64,000 nucleotides of DNA from Meandrina meandrites (Eukaryota; Cnidaria; Anthozoa; Scleractinia; Meandrinidae). Positions within the stretch are counted from its first letter, which is position 1. Each line of letters starts with the position of its first letter. The position numbers were made by a program, and so were the translations under genes. Shown here piece after piece: positions 1 through 12,681 of the stretch. The stretch spans positions 27,903,437-27,967,436 of the forward strand of contig OY855905.1 in assembly GCA_963693305.1 (NCBI GenBank), given 5' to 3'. The notes below the pieces were generated by a model. The model did not search any database. It was given only the letters and a program-made list of their open reading frames with translations, and was not told the origin of the DNA.

Positions 1-2794
1 TGAATTGAAAACAAGGCGACAAGACTCTAATAGTGCAAGCACACTCTTTCATTCAGATCTATCCGCCGCCACTGGCCGCTATAGACTCTTCTGGGTGTCA
101 TACCGGTAGTTCTATTGGAACCAAGACGGGCTCATAAGACACACGTGGCCAAAATATCTCAGTCTTCTACTCTTGAGTAGAATCAAAGATCTCTTCGAGA
201 TTCGACTATTTCGCATGGAGTATGCGTTGGGGAAATGTTAGTATTGAAAGCGATTTGTGATGCATTAACCCATTGACTCACAGTCCAGAAGGCTTTTATT
301 AGCGCGCACCCACCCCCAAAAAAATTCCTGGCTCTTTTACGGCATTTAACACAAACGTGCGAGTGGGAAAAATATACCATATGCGTACTAAATTCAGACA
401 AATAATTCCTTTCTGAAGTAAACTTTTATTACAACTAGACACGCTGTGAAAGACCAATTCATGATTTGAAATGTTAATTATCAACCTTGATAAATTGATC
501 CCAAACCAAACTTGAGGACGGTGAAAAAAAATTCTTCACCTCCGCGCGTCATTTTAACAACTCGCAAAAAACTCTTTCTACAAAATATAACACCAGTTCA
601 AAACACTCTGGTGAAAGGTAGGTTTTCATTCTGTACAACTGTCACTAACATTTATTTAACCACCAGTGGTATTATCTTGGTACAGAAAAGCGGTAATTGG
701 GGATAATAATTTGTGAATCATGGTGCCGTGAGATAGCGGAAAACTACTGAATTCCCTCCACAAAATTAACACTCAGATTGCTTTTTATGCTATCCATCAC
801 TATAACTAATAACAAAAAAAATACTTGTTTGCATTTTCCGAAGTACTGTAGTAAATCTTTGCATGTAAAAGGTCGTAAACTGAACACAATTATTAAATAA
901 ACAACAACGCGATGGTACGTCGGCCACACGCTGCATATCAGATGTCACCATGTGCTTTCAAAATCAATACGCTTCAGAAGCCTAAAATTCCAAACGTAAA
1001 CTGGCCAAATGAAAGAAACTCGAAGGAAGTTTTGTTTTAGATTAATTTTCATTTCAAGATGTAGCTACTAATGTATCAACGCTTCAAAATTCTGCATATT
1101 TTTGAAGCCGTGAGATCCTGCATTATTCACGCTAAAGTGTAAGTTTAATTTTAGCCCGACGGCTTTTTGCAGTCAATTTTTCACTAAGTGGCTTTACCAA
1201 TCCTTCTAAAAATTCCATTTAAGTTCGAAGCAATATTGTACATTACCATTTTCCAGTCTGAAGTCTTGAGAAGCTGCATTAAGTCGTGATCAAGTCCGTG
1301 AATTGTGATCAAAACAAAATATTGCGAGACGAGCTAAAAATACTTCTTTCAATGAAGACGACAAACAATAGACTTATAACAATGGAAAATAGCATTGGCC
1401 AATATCCTCTGACAATGAAGATTCGCAGCAGCTTTTAAGCATGTAAAACTAAGCGATTCAATCGATGAATAGCACAGATCTTTGAAAAATACCTACCTGT
1501 AGTTTGCAAAATGCTAGACAGGCTAAATGACGAGCGACGCGTGAAAATAACACTTCGGGATCGAGAAGTGCTGACGCATTCCTATCCAATGACGTTTTTA
1601 TCGCCCACAGCGAAAAGTATTCCCTTGACAAATTAAAACAGTCCCTTGAGAGTATACAAAAATGTGGGTGAGAGAGTGCCCCGATCATCCCAATTCTTAC
1701 CATTTTCCTTGGTAACCAAGCAAAATAGTCGAAAAAATGGCTGGATTCATCATTCTTCACTCGATGGGATCACTTCACACCAAGGTCAGTTCCTGAGGAG
1801 ACTATCAAAAGCATCAAGCCCCTTATTCTTACTCAAGGTGTCCTTTGCTCTTTGTCTCAAGACCAAGGACATTCCAAAATCCTAAAGATTATGTCGAAAA
1901 CTCTTCGTTTTCAAGATTTCGTTCTTTTGGGCACTAGGTATCGCCAGTCTTGAGTGAAGTATCATGGTTGGCATGATATTTACGAGTCAGGGCGGCGCTT
2001 AGAAACTAAAAAAACTAAAGTTTTATACGCTTCCTTGTAATTTTTTATTTATATTACAAATAAAACCTCGCCATTTTATTTACTGACACAATAGCTTTTG
2101 TCTGAATCTAAAACCACATTTAGAAAAAGCAGTGAAGTTTCATTTTTTTGTGGATTGAGGTCTCCTTGATGTCAGAGTCATGTTGGCGTGACGGCCACAA
2201 TGGAATTGCTACATTATAAACGCTAACCCTGACTTCTTTACTTTTTTTTCATTTCGGTTATGAATAATTCAGAAAGCATGAATTTATTTCGCAAATTTCC
2301 GATTAACCGAGGAGAGTGGTGCTGCTGTACGAAGCCTGCAGTAGGAAGGTGAAATCATTGTCTTTACTTTACTGTACTGTTATCATGTTTTACGTACCGC
2401 TTTGAAAATCTGTAATAATAGGTGCATGAAATGAGCCTTGGAGATACGGTAAAAAGCAATTCGTAGAATTAACACGAATCAAAATGTCAAACCTCGTTGC
2501 CTGGGTTCTCTCGTTTCCGCTCTCTCTCGCTCTAGGGGGGCTGGAAGGAGGGTACCCTAGGAACAAGATTGTCAAAATGTTCGAAAAGAATCCGAGTCAA
2601 CTTTATAAACGCGAGTCTCAAGCTAAGCTTCCAAGTAATCCATACTGTGTATTTTTATCCATTTCCCTCATCGCCTGCGTGATTAGTCATTCCCCCTTCC
2701 TAATTGCTTCCTGTCATTTGGCAATTACTGCTTTACAAAAACATTGTCTGAGTGAGAAGTAAGTTCATGCCGGACGATTTCAAAATGAGGAGCA
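1..2794. other. No gene recognised (probable upstream/intronic sequence of the polycystin gene)
   Basis: I read this stretch on both strands and found no exon that I can attach to a known family. The short open frames here are of low complexity or have no recognisable motif. The first polycystin exon found (3066) begins in the middle of a codon after a splice acceptor, so at least one upstream exon must exist. Much of this region is therefore likely to be intron, with the earlier exons either lying left of the window or being too short to recognise. Confidence 0.5.
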
Positions 2795-3030
2795 CGGTAG
2801 CCAGGAATGATTGGAGTGTTGGATTCCGCGATCGCGCGGTCCAAATTTGAGCGCTGTGCGGGATCATGCTTGTGTTATATTCTTGGGCAAAACACTTTAC
2901 TTTCACACTTCCAGTGAACGTTTATGGGGGGAGAGTAACCTGCGATGGACTAGCACCCCATCCAGGGAGAATAGCAATACTCCTAGCCCCTTCATGTTAT
3001 GTAAACGGGTCCTAACAACATCACCAGATT
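2795..3030 (+). repeat. SINE-like retroposon fragment
   Basis: The segment holds the phrases 'cttgggcaaaacactttact' and 'cctgcgatggactagcaccc', which match from memory a repeat found many times in cnidarian and other marine invertebrate genomes. A related segment in the opposite orientation lies at about 43745-43900. It sits directly in front of the first visible polycystin exon, inside an intron. The family name is not certain. Confidence 0.5.
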
Positions 3031-3065
3031 GACTAAAACCCCTCAAATTTACTGTTAAAACGCAG

Positions 3066-3969
3066 GTCAAGATGAAGAGTTGCTTCATGATTCTGACATG
3101 GTGGACAAAGACGACAGACAGAGAGAATTACTCCTTTACCAGCCGCCTGACGAGGGCAAGTTAAGCGCTCTGCGTGAAACCAAAATCAGGGAGAAACAAC
3201 TGAAGAACAAATTCATCAAGCTTGGCGATTACCTGTTTATCCTGCTTGTCCTCGTACTAGTCAGTTACGGCAACAGAGATCCGAAATCCTTCTTGATGAG
3301 GAACTCTATGGAACAGGAGTTTATACATCCCCTTACCGCATCGTACCCCCAGGGGCTCAATGACGTAAGTTTAACAAATCAGCGTTATTGCGCATCTGTC
3401 CTTTTGTCAACCACGATTCGCGTAAAACTATGTCAGAATAACTTTGGATCTGCAAAACGTATTTGCTTTCTAAAATACTGAACAAACTGATTGATAGTCA
3501 AGCGAGCAGCGCTTTGATGAAAAATTCTGCCGAGAAATCGAAGTACATTGTTTGCATAGGATAAGGGCCCCACTAAATTTAGGTACACTTTTACTTTTCT
3601 TTTGCTTGCTAGCACTATACACTGATTGCACTATGTATACTCCCACATTCTGTACTTTTTTTAATACTTGTTATTCCTTGCTACCGAGAAACGGAGTAAT
3701 CCGCCCCCACCCCCTCTCCACCGTGAGGGATACTTTCTATATTGGACAATATGGGAAGGCTCCGCCGCCGCCCCGAAAGAGATACCTCTTTCAGGCTGGA
3801 GTTATATAACTCGGCAGGAAGTTCACAAGTTGAGGTGTAGAAAGTGATAGGAAAAAGTGCCATTTAGGTACATAAAAGGGTCTAGAAAAACCGCTTTAGA
3901 AAAAGGAATGCAGTATTTTTTTTTAATGTAGGTATTTAAAAGAGCTACCTTTTTCTGTCACTGATGAGG

Positions 3970-4036
<67 letters not shown>

Positions 4037-7000
4037 AATGATGATGATGATGAAAAACTTTATTAAAGTGTCAAAAAAAACCCCCTTATTGCCTGGGAAA
4101 TAATACCCCATACTAATTAGGGGACACTGGAAACTACACTAATATTAATGTTAATACAAGAAAAATATATATGTAAGTGATATAAAAAAATGGTATTAAA
4201 ATCAGACAGGAACAGACAGTACCTTACTTTAAATTTGATTTAAGGCAAAATGCCGTTTATATATCTTCTGTTCATCAAAGACTTGTTATTCATGACGTTG
4301 TTTGTCTCCAGGTGAACAATTTGCCGTTATTTTTGAAATGGGGTGAACACTCGTTAATCCCTCATTTGTACGAGCAGGACTGGTACAACGGAGACAAAGT
4401 TATTAACAGAACTGGATTCACTTCCGGGAGAGTATCCAAACGACTTGGCCGGATACGACTGCGGCAAGCTCGAATTAAGAACGGTGAGTTCTTCTTATCG
4501 CTAGACTGTTCACAGTCACCTGGTAGGGGCGCTGGCGGTTAATACCCAGGGGCATTTTGTACTCTCCACAGTTTTGGCTCACATAAAGAAACCAAGATTT
4601 CGACCCCTGGAATACAACGATCGACCTCTACGTCTTCACGGAAAAAAAGGGGACTGTAAGCAGTCTATCTTGTCGCCGGAGACCCAGTGCCGGCAGGTAT
4701 TGAAAGATAAACGAGAGCGGAGGGGAGGGTGAGGGCGATAACATTGGTGCCAATTATTTTACGGGCTCCCAATTCAAGACGCCCCTAATATGTTTCCGTG
4801 GGTTTCCAGGTCCTCCGATTCATTGTTCTTACTTGCCTGTTTAAAATTTGCCACAAAATTACTAATTAATCACTAATGGGGATAACAGTGGTTTTCTTTT
4901 GACCGTCAAAAGACGTTATACATTAGTTTGGTTCAAGCAGGGAGCGGGACGGTGCAGGCTAACCAAACTACACAGGCTAAGGTTGGTTTACAGACGCTGC
5001 TTGCAGCGTGCTTCCACAAATCATAGCAAGCGTACTGGTCTTAACCAGTCAGTAGCAAAACCAACCGAACCAGTTGTGATGAACGTAGGCGCGTTTTCCT
5101 GCGCTTGGTGCATGTTGTTTGTTTTTGCTTCGAGTTCCTATTGGTTCGTTGTGTTGTTTTTGTTTGTTGTTATTCTGGTAACTTTGGTTTTGATTTTGGG
5201 ACTTTGTTAGAAAACTGCTCTGTTAAGATAAACTGAGGTTACGTCTACATGTAAACGTTTATGTAAACGTCAGTAATGTACGTGTGAACATAGCCTGAAT
5301 GTGTTTGTTCCGCTAGAGTTCCTTTTTTTAACACCAGCATGCATATTCAGTCAGTATTACTTTCTGGAAACCCAATAACCATTCTTTGCTTTTCATGTAA
5401 TTAACGTAAAAAAGACGACAATATTTTTTACAATTTTTTTAAGAAACTAAAAAATATATATTTTTATACAAATCAGGCAGCTGCATTGTGCCAAAACAAG
5501 TGAGGGACATTATCCACGAGTGCAATCCTCCTTATCAAGAGTCATATGAGGATACCCGGATGTACAGTCCCGGATGGACCGGCGGTACTCAAACAGAGAG
5601 CACGTTGGGCAACAAAAGAAGCGCATCGGGGCAGCTTTCCCCCTGGGTTTATTTGGATCCCGCGGAATCGAATTCTTCATTGACGATTTACGGCAGAATT
5701 GCATTTTATCCCGCCGGGGGCTACGTAGCAGAATTTGGCGATAGTATTGAAGAAACAAAGGCTCTTTTCAACTACCTGAACTCCACTCGCTGGATAGATA
5801 GGTACACTAGAGCTATCATTATCGAAGGAGCAATCTACAATCCAAACACTAACCTTATCGGAGTCGTGGAGACAGCTCTAGAAGTGACTTCGGCGAGTGC
5901 CATTTTACCGCGTGTAGACTTCAAAATATTCAGATTATTTGCCGGATTGAATCCTTCTTATGCGTTCAACTCGGCTTGCGAGATTTTGTTTTTTGTGATC
6001 CTTCTTTACACATTATACACAATCATCAAAGGCATTTATCAGCGTGGGAGGAGGGAGTATTTCAGAGAGACTATAGGCTGGCTCGATACGATATTCTTTG
6101 TAGACGGCTTTACCGTCGTTGTGGTCTATGTAGTGCGTGAGAGTAAGCTCAAGAGTGCGGTGGACACCCTTAAAAAAGATCAAGAATGGTTCATAAACTT
6201 CTCCGAGTGCGGATTATATAACGAAGCTATCGTGTATCTGTACGCGTTTGCGGTCTTCATCGCCATATTAAAATTCATCCATTTTCTTAGCTTCACCCGA
6301 TGTGTGCAACTTTTGTCAAAGACTATTTACAAATCTGTGGTTGAGCTGCAATCATTCGCTGTAATGTTGTTTACTGTGTTCATGGCCTACGCTTCTATGG
6401 CATTCACAATCTACGGACCATACTTGGAAGATTACAGGTCTGTTTCAGCGACGTTAGCTTCATTATCGAGCCTTGTAATGGGGGTATTCGATCATACCGA
6501 CTTTACTTCGCAGCCTGATTACAAGGTTGTTGGATATTTCTTCTTTGCGTCCTTTTCTGCCACTATGATGTTCATATTTACAAACATTGTCATAACAATC
6601 ATCAACGTTGTGCACAAAAATGTCTGCGATGACGAGGAGCTGAAGAAAAACGAGAGCGATTTTTTCAACATCATTTTGGATAGATTGTTAATCTTCACGG
6701 GATTTCGGGGACCACCGGAGCGAGAGGAACCAGTAGTTGAGGAACAGTCCATTGCCGAATTGCAGTGGAACTGGCACGTACAATATTTAATGAAAAATCA
6801 GTTAAGACGGTTAAACGGGCTGGTGAATTCCATCTACACCCACGATGAAATGAAAGACATATCCATTTTGAGGGCGCTTCCGCTAACACCAGAGATTGAA
6901 TGTAAAGCTGTAACAGGACATGGTTATCAAGGAGACGAATGCACTGTCCTATCGCATGCTGCTGACCAAACCAACAAGTGTGAACACGGGCGCCGGGATA

Positions 7001-7326
7001 ATGACGGCATGACCATTCCAAATCAAGGCTCTCAAGACCCGTTAATTAAAGAAAGTGATCAGCAATCGCAAAATACGTCGCCGGCCTCTAAACCGCAAAA
7101 GAATTCAATCGAAACAATTGCTCAGTTGATCGCTAAGAAAACAGAAGAACTGAAAAGACTGGAAGAGGAAGGCGCTTGCGACGAAAAAGAACGAATGCGT
7201 CGTATTAAAGTCATCAACTGTCTTCAGGATTTATTGAATAAAGCCATGGGCAATCAGGATTCCACCAAACTATTTATGAGCCACGAAGAGGAATCTGAAG
7301 TCCAAAAATTTGCAAACTTTAACTGA
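3066..7326 (+). CDS. Polycystin-1-like cation channel, 3' exons (5' partial)
   Basis: Three exons, 3066-3364, 4312-4483 and 5477-7326, join in frame (phases 2, 0, 1) with GT/AG borders, and the stop is at 7324-7326. The first exon encodes the segment before S1 (REKQLKNKF, then a hydrophobic helix ending in VSYGNRDP), typical of PKD1/PKD1L proteins. The second encodes the start of the extracellular polycystin (TOP) domain, including RLRQARIKN. The large last exon gives the rest of that domain, helices S2 to S6 (about residues 160-180, 200-216, 247-268, 288-309 and 346-378, counted from VPKQV), the pore loop and a cytosolic tail with a predicted coiled coil at about 547-590. Where PKD2 proteins have a Leu-Gly-Asp filter, this one reads Met-Gly-Val-Phe-Asp, which together with the pre-S1 sequence favours the PKD1-like subfamily. 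Such proteins act as membrane channel or receptor subunits, often with PKD2 partners. The N-terminal GAIN/PLAT part expected of this family was not found in the window. Confidence 0.85.
3900..4240 (-). repeat. (ATG)n microsatellite with a LINE-like 3' tail
   Basis: A run of about 27 ATG/TGA units (3972-4052, one interruption) is followed by 'aaaactttattaaagtgtca'. Read on the minus strand this is an A/T-rich 3' end followed by a trinucleotide tail, as left by reverse transcription of L2/CR1-type non-LTR elements. It lies in the intron between the first two visible polycystin exons. The body of the element was not recognised. Confidence 0.55.
4484..5476. other. Polycystin intron, nothing recognised
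   Basis: The intron between polycystin exons 4312-4483 and 5477-7326 has a consensus donor (GGTGAGT) and an acceptor preceded by an AT-rich tract. One open frame at 4899-5210 has no recognisable motif and is not considered a gene. Confidence 0.6.
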
Positions 7327-7427
7327 AGATAGCGAAATATAAATTACTGTGGTCGACAATCGCGGGAACGCTTAAAACGACTTAGTGTAGCTTTGGCTTA
7401 TTACAAGTCGATTTAAATTCACATATA

Positions 7428-7433
7428 AATAAA
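7428..7433 (+). terminator. Polyadenylation signal AATAAA of the polycystin gene
   Basis: The hexamer AATAAA lies 101 bp after the polycystin stop codon in AT-rich sequence. No competing signal was seen closer to the stop. Confidence 0.6.
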
Positions 7434-8236
7434 GTGAGGTATTGGCCGGCCACGGCCCGATCAAAGAAATAAGTTTCATCGGCTAGCTGTTTGAGTTTTG
7501 GCTCGAAATATCGAACCTTTTATCGTTTAAAAATAATGATTAGTAGTTTCAGTCTAGCATATGTGGCACAGCCCTAGTTCAGTACAGCATACATCCTCGG
7601 TAATAGCGAGTGCCCGTAATAGTGGGGTATAAGAAAAAAGATTCCGTTAAACGCTAAATAATATAGACTGTGTCTGTAACAATAAAACATAAAAGAATGA
7701 ACTAAAATTGGACGTACTGTGGGACACATTCCACTAGGAATTGTCAAAAAATGTGTAGTGTTTTTTTCAGCTATTTTCGAATTATACTCCACTTCACTGA
7801 AACAAAAATAGGCAAGGTTCAGGGGAATAGTTTGAATATTCTTTTGTGTTATTTCCCTTAACCTCGACTTCACTCCTTTCTGTTGGATCAGTAGACCGTA
7901 ACTCGAAACAAGCTTCGTCCCTAGAGCCCGCTTTTCTTTTGGTCAGCACACATTCACATTCTTCCATGCAGTCATTATCCAATCAGAGGCCGAGGTCAGC
8001 TTACAGTTGACTTCTGATTGGATTAGGCGAAAGAATGTGGCTCAATTAACAGTGGTCACACTTACTGGTTCCTGCTGTAGTCAGTCGATTCATCGATTCA
8101 TCTTTTTTGTTTACTCTCTCTATCCAGGAAACGAGAGAGACACTACCTTATATTATATTTACAATTTTAAATGTTACACACCTTATATATATATTTACAT
8201 AGTGAAAAACTTATCGCAACTGAGCTGTATACAAGC
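7434..8236. other. Convergent intergenic spacer
   Basis: This is the space between the ends of the convergent polycystin and coiled-coil genes. It holds an imperfect inverted repeat around 7976-8024 ('ccaatcaga' against 'tctgattgg') and no gene that I can support. Confidence 0.6.
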
Positions 8237-11200
8237 TTAATTTTTGCTTCCCGCGTGGGAACAAGAATCCGTTTTGTTCAGAAGGAATGTCTGTGTTTCT
8301 TTCTTTTCTGTATGTCGTTTCATTTCTGCTAGTGGATTCTTAAGTGGCATTAATTTTTCATTCTTGATATCTGTGTTGTTAAACATGTCCAGTTCAAATT
8401 GAGTCAAGATTTTCTGTTCTTTCAAGTTTTCAATTTGCTCCTGGAGTTCAGCCAACCTTTTATCCTTATTTGATTCCTTTGACAGTTCAGTTTTCAGCGA
8501 GGAATTTTCTTTCTTCAGCTTAGTTAGCTGATTCTTAAGTTGGCAAATGGACCTCGACTTTTCGACTTTAAGTTCGCTAATCACTGCATCCTTCTCTGAG
8601 TTGTTTCTGTCGTTTTCATCCATTATCATTGAAAACCGATTATTAAATTGGTCGAACATATTCGACATTTTATTTTGAAGATCTTTCAACTCTTTGTCCT
8701 TTTCTGAGATAGCTCTGGCGTTTTCATTCATTATTGACTCTATCCGATCATTGAATTGGCCAATAACATTCCACTTTTCCCCCTCAAGTTGGTCAATAGC
8801 CCTCGTCTTTTGGTTTTTAAGTTCGTTAATCTTCTTGTCCTTCTCAGCGACGATTTGTGCGTTTTCATCAAGTAACGAGTCTAGCCGATCCATGAATTGG
8901 CCAAAAGCCCTCGACTTTTCCTCTTTAAGTTCGCTTATTTCTTTGTTCTTCTCTGAAGTGATTCTGACATTTTCATTCATTGACATCTCTAGCTGATCCT
9001 CAAGTTGGCCGACAATTATCGACTTTTCCTCAAGCTCCTTCATATTTTTATTCTTCTCTGAAATGATCCCAGCGTTTTCCTTCGTTAATATCGCGAGCTG
9101 ATTTTCAAGTTCATCAATAGCGCTCGACTTTTCTTCTTTCAGTTCTTCCATTTCTTTATCCTTCTCAGAGATTTTCCTGGTGCTTTCGTTCATAAACGTA
9201 TCTAGCTGAATCTCAAGCTGGTCTATAAGACGCGAAGTTTCATGCCTCAGCTTTTTATACTCCAGCTCATCAGTTTTGAAGTGAGACACCTCCTTCTCCA
9301 AAGCACCTACTTCATCTCTCTTCATTTCCAGTTCGGTCTGAAGAGCTTCGTTCTTCTTTTCCAGAGCTTTCATTTCTTTCTTCATCACACTGATCTGAAC
9401 CAGGAGCTTCACATTCTCATCGCTGTTTTTTTCGATTATCTCCTCCAAAGTTTTGTTCTCTTGGTCTCCGTCCTCGACCCACTGCATAAGTTCCTCTACA
9501 ATTTCAGAATTTTCCTTTTTTAGCTCTTCAAGTTCTTTCGTAAGGTTCTCCTTGCAACTGGTGCAGACTCCATTACGATATTGAACAGATTCACCTTGCA
9601 CTTTGGTGTCTTCATCACGTGATTTTTTCACATCATTGGAGACCTGTTTAATGTAAGAATAAGATAGATAAATCTTTGGTTTAAAGATCTTAAACAAAAC
9701 AAAAAACAGTGCGGAGACTCTCTACATGGCACTGATTCGTTTTCTTTTTGGGGGGAGAGGAAAGGGGGTGAAAATTGCTTAGCAAATGCAATTTTGAATT
9801 TTTACGGTTTGTGTTTCCACTAACAAAATGAGAAGATAAAGGGTTTGGTTTGCTCGAGGTTCGAGTACATATTTTCACAAATAGACTAATAGCGTGTTGG
9901 TTAATGTTGTATCTTAAGGCGGGGTTCTACCTGAAGGCCGTTTTTCCGCCGCGTAACTTGGGTTTAATGCGAATATCTCGTTCGCATTTCGAGCAATTCA
10001 AAAAGATCACTCTTCCCGTGAACCTATGTTTTGGGGTATTTTGTAAATTTTTGGGTGATTTTTTGGGGATACTTGTCAGGAGATAGTTTCTCTCAAGGGA
10101 TTAGTGAAATTTAGAGAATAAGATAAATAAGAAATATTGAAGATTAAATGCGATTTTAAAATTAGAATTTGAAGTTTCAAATTAGTAGGTGGACGTTACA
10201 ACCTGCATGGGAGTGTCGCGTTGGGGTCAACTGTCTGGTGGTGTTTCAAAAATATTTTTTCTTTTCTTCTATCCCTTCTTTAAACTTCTTAATTTTCACT
10301 CAAACTCAGGTAGCACCCCGCCTCAATGTTATACTTTGCACATATGTTACTACCCTGGGAGGATTGTAATACAGTAATACAGTAATACAGTATACATCAG
10401 CGTGTTTTAAGCTTACCTGCTTCGTATTTAATGGCGTGACATGTGTTCTTGGTGTTCTTCGCCTCAATGGCGGTGTTGATTGTGTGACATGCTCAGGACT
10501 GCTGTGTTTAGCTGCATTTTGAGGATTGGCGGTAGTTTTAATACTTTTCCCTTGTTTTCCTTGTAACTCTTGCAGGTTAATGCCTGTTAACATTAAAGAC
10601 TAGTTTTAAGAAATTGAAATCATCAAAAACAGTCATGTTTTTAATAACTTATGTTTTTAGCCGATTCGCATTTATCTCTGAGAATGTTTGCCTCTTTGAT
10701 CATGGCATATAAAGAACAGCCCAACGTACTTATAAAAGTTCAAAACTAAAACACCAAAACAGTTTATAAACTTTATTCACTTGTTAACACCACAGCGACT
10801 GGAAAGTGAAACTGATTCTTTTTAACCGTGTCTAAATAAAGTGCTGTCTATGTTTTATACATCACAAATAAAATAAGCTAACGTTTGTTACTGAAATCTT
10901 TGCTCAAATAAAATGTCATCAAAACGTGGCAATACCTGAGTCTCTTCCCAAAGGTCTTTTTCTCGTTGCAGATATCACATCCTTGGAGCGCTTATCCTTG
11001 TCAGTCTTGCTGTGTGTTCGACCGACCACGATCGGAATCCGTGATGGTCGCTTGTTTTGAAGCTTTTCCACGGAATCGCTCAGAATGCGCTGCTTTTTGT
11101 CGGCTTCGCCCTTTGACGAGGATCCGCGTTTTCCGCTGTCGTTGTTCAAGGGATTTGCCCTGCGGACTGGTATTTTAGATCTTGGTTGCACTGCAAAAGG

Positions 11201-11245
11201 GCGATTCTTGTCACCTTTAATCTCACGGCTAAGCGAGGACGCCAT
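8237..11245 (-). CDS. Coiled-coil protein with 36-residue repeats
   Basis: Three exons on the minus strand, 10936-11245, 10417-10583 and 8237-9643, join in frame with GT/AG borders (phases 1 then 0) and give about 627 residues. The start is the ATG at 11243-11245 (MASSLSRE). An upstream in-frame extension would need a non-ATG start. Residues 1-160 are basic, serine-rich and probably disordered. From about residue 185 to the end the protein is a long coiled coil rich in Glu, Lys and Leu. Its middle is made of repeats with the pattern SEKnKeixELKeEKSraidQ spaced 35-36 residues apart, with one unit of 47. A Cys pair (CTSC) stands just before the coiled coil. No enzyme domain is visible. A cytoskeletal or centrosomal scaffold is possible, but I do not recognise the family. 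The gene is divergent from FHIP2, with the mobile element inserted between them. Confidence 0.75.
10366..10391. repeat. Short 8-bp tandem repeat (gtaataca x3)
   Basis: Three perfect copies of an octamer, located in the intron of the coiled-coil gene 25 bp beyond the donor of its second exon. Confidence 0.8.
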
Positions 11246-11859
11246 CCCGTTTTCACTGCGGTTTTTAGCGCCAAACTTGAACCACAACTTTCTCTAAACT
11301 TCTTCTGTGTTTCGTTTGTCGGTTTTGTTCTGTTCTGTAAATTTTCTCTTCGATTTGACTGTGAAAAATATCACAACTCTCTTGCTCCGAATCTCAATGC
11401 TGACCGCACCGATAGATGAAGCAAATGATTCAGTTTTCTCGACAAATCCATGGAAACCGTCTTCGACCGTTTCGTCATAAACAGCGCTGCTTAGGTCATT
11501 CTTGCTCGATTGCACGCGCACAGATTCTTTAAAAACTGAGTCGTTATCGGAAAAGCTTAAGTAAATAAATTTACTTCAAATATAACTCAGTGGAGAAAAT
11601 AATTCCCATTTTCATAACTCACCTCTTTAGAAGGCATAGCTCATGTGCAGTGTAGGAGTTACATACGGCGAAATCCTGCCTAAATTACTAATTTGAGTCC
11701 GTTGCTTCCCAAAACGAAGTGGAAAACCTGAAGTTAATTAAGGACATAAGAAAACAGCATTTACATCCATCTTGTAGGAAGAATGTTTTGGTACTTTAGC
11801 CCCCCCAAAAACTTAAGTAGTCTAGAAGATGCACATTTGAAGTTCGTCTTCGGCCTTTT

Positions 11860-12529
11860 AGTCAAGGAGCTAGGACAAGAAAAAATAAGATTTGCACAAC
11901 CCACACTACAGAAAAGGTTTGACAACGGATAATTGTAGAAGAATACCTCCTCTTTCTTGTGAGGTACCATGTAGAGTCAGATTGTGGTACTACTCATGCG
12001 ATACAGGGCCGTATTTACCTCAAGGACGCGAACAACATGGAAACGAGGCCAAAGTGATGTTTACCCTGTAAAACTGAGATTTATGACAAATTTCACTCAG
12101 AATGAGTTTCAACAGTTAGAATGTGCAGCATTTTATATTTCAAATGGAACACAGTCTTTCTTTGTCTATCACGTGACTGGTCACGTGACGTTTAATGAAC
12201 AAAAGCAGTGAAACATTCGAAGTAATCAACTTGCACTTCTTGTACATCATCATCGTGTTTGTTTTATGCTTTAATTTTAAGAAAAATTATTGTATAGACT
12301 ATGTGCAGTTAAATATCTTCATAAAAAACCGAATCTCTTTGAAAAACTGCGAAATATTGCCCAAAACGCAGCACCTTCGCTGACCTAGGTTGATAACATG
12401 AAAACGAGGCTCAACTAATACTTGCTATTACAACTGTCATTTGAGCGATATTACGTGGTGAAAATCATTTTTAGGCAATAAACAATCAATTACACCCTAA
12501 AATAACAATTTCCGATCGAACGTTTCGTG
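11860..12529 (+). repeat. Left terminal inverted repeat
   Basis: This is the left arm of the element. It includes the palindromic double E-box at 12169-12188 (TCACGTGACTGGTCACGTGA) and two copies of CATG(A/G)AAACGAGGC at 12036-12049 and 12397-12410. The inner boundary is where similarity to the right arm stops (after 'ccgatcgaa'). The outer 30 bp are diverged from the other arm, so the outer end is approximate. Confidence 0.8.
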
Positions 12530-12681
12530 AAAAAACAATAATTGGACTAATGATTCATTCAGTAATTCCTTACATTTCAACGAACAAATGAGCAAGGCCA
12601 TGCATGTCTCAAAGTTACTAGATAGCAAAGTCTTATTACTCGTCCCAGGTGTAAACTCGACTGTCCTGGACAAATTTGAAC

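Noticed and set aside
2484..2762. Hydrophobic frame that could be an upstream polycystin exon
   Set aside because: No resemblance to polycystin sequence and no fitting splice borders.
3972..4052. Poly-isoleucine frame
   Set aside because: Translation of the ATG microsatellite on the opposite strand.
11294..11521. Upstream exon of the coiled-coil gene on the minus strand
   Set aside because: It could not be joined in phase with the exon starting at 11245 or with the short ATG near 11636, so it is left out.
11984..12211. Open frame in the left inverted repeat, matched by one in the right (19526-19816)
   Set aside because: Both frames exist because the arms are nearly identical. No motif or start context supports a protein.
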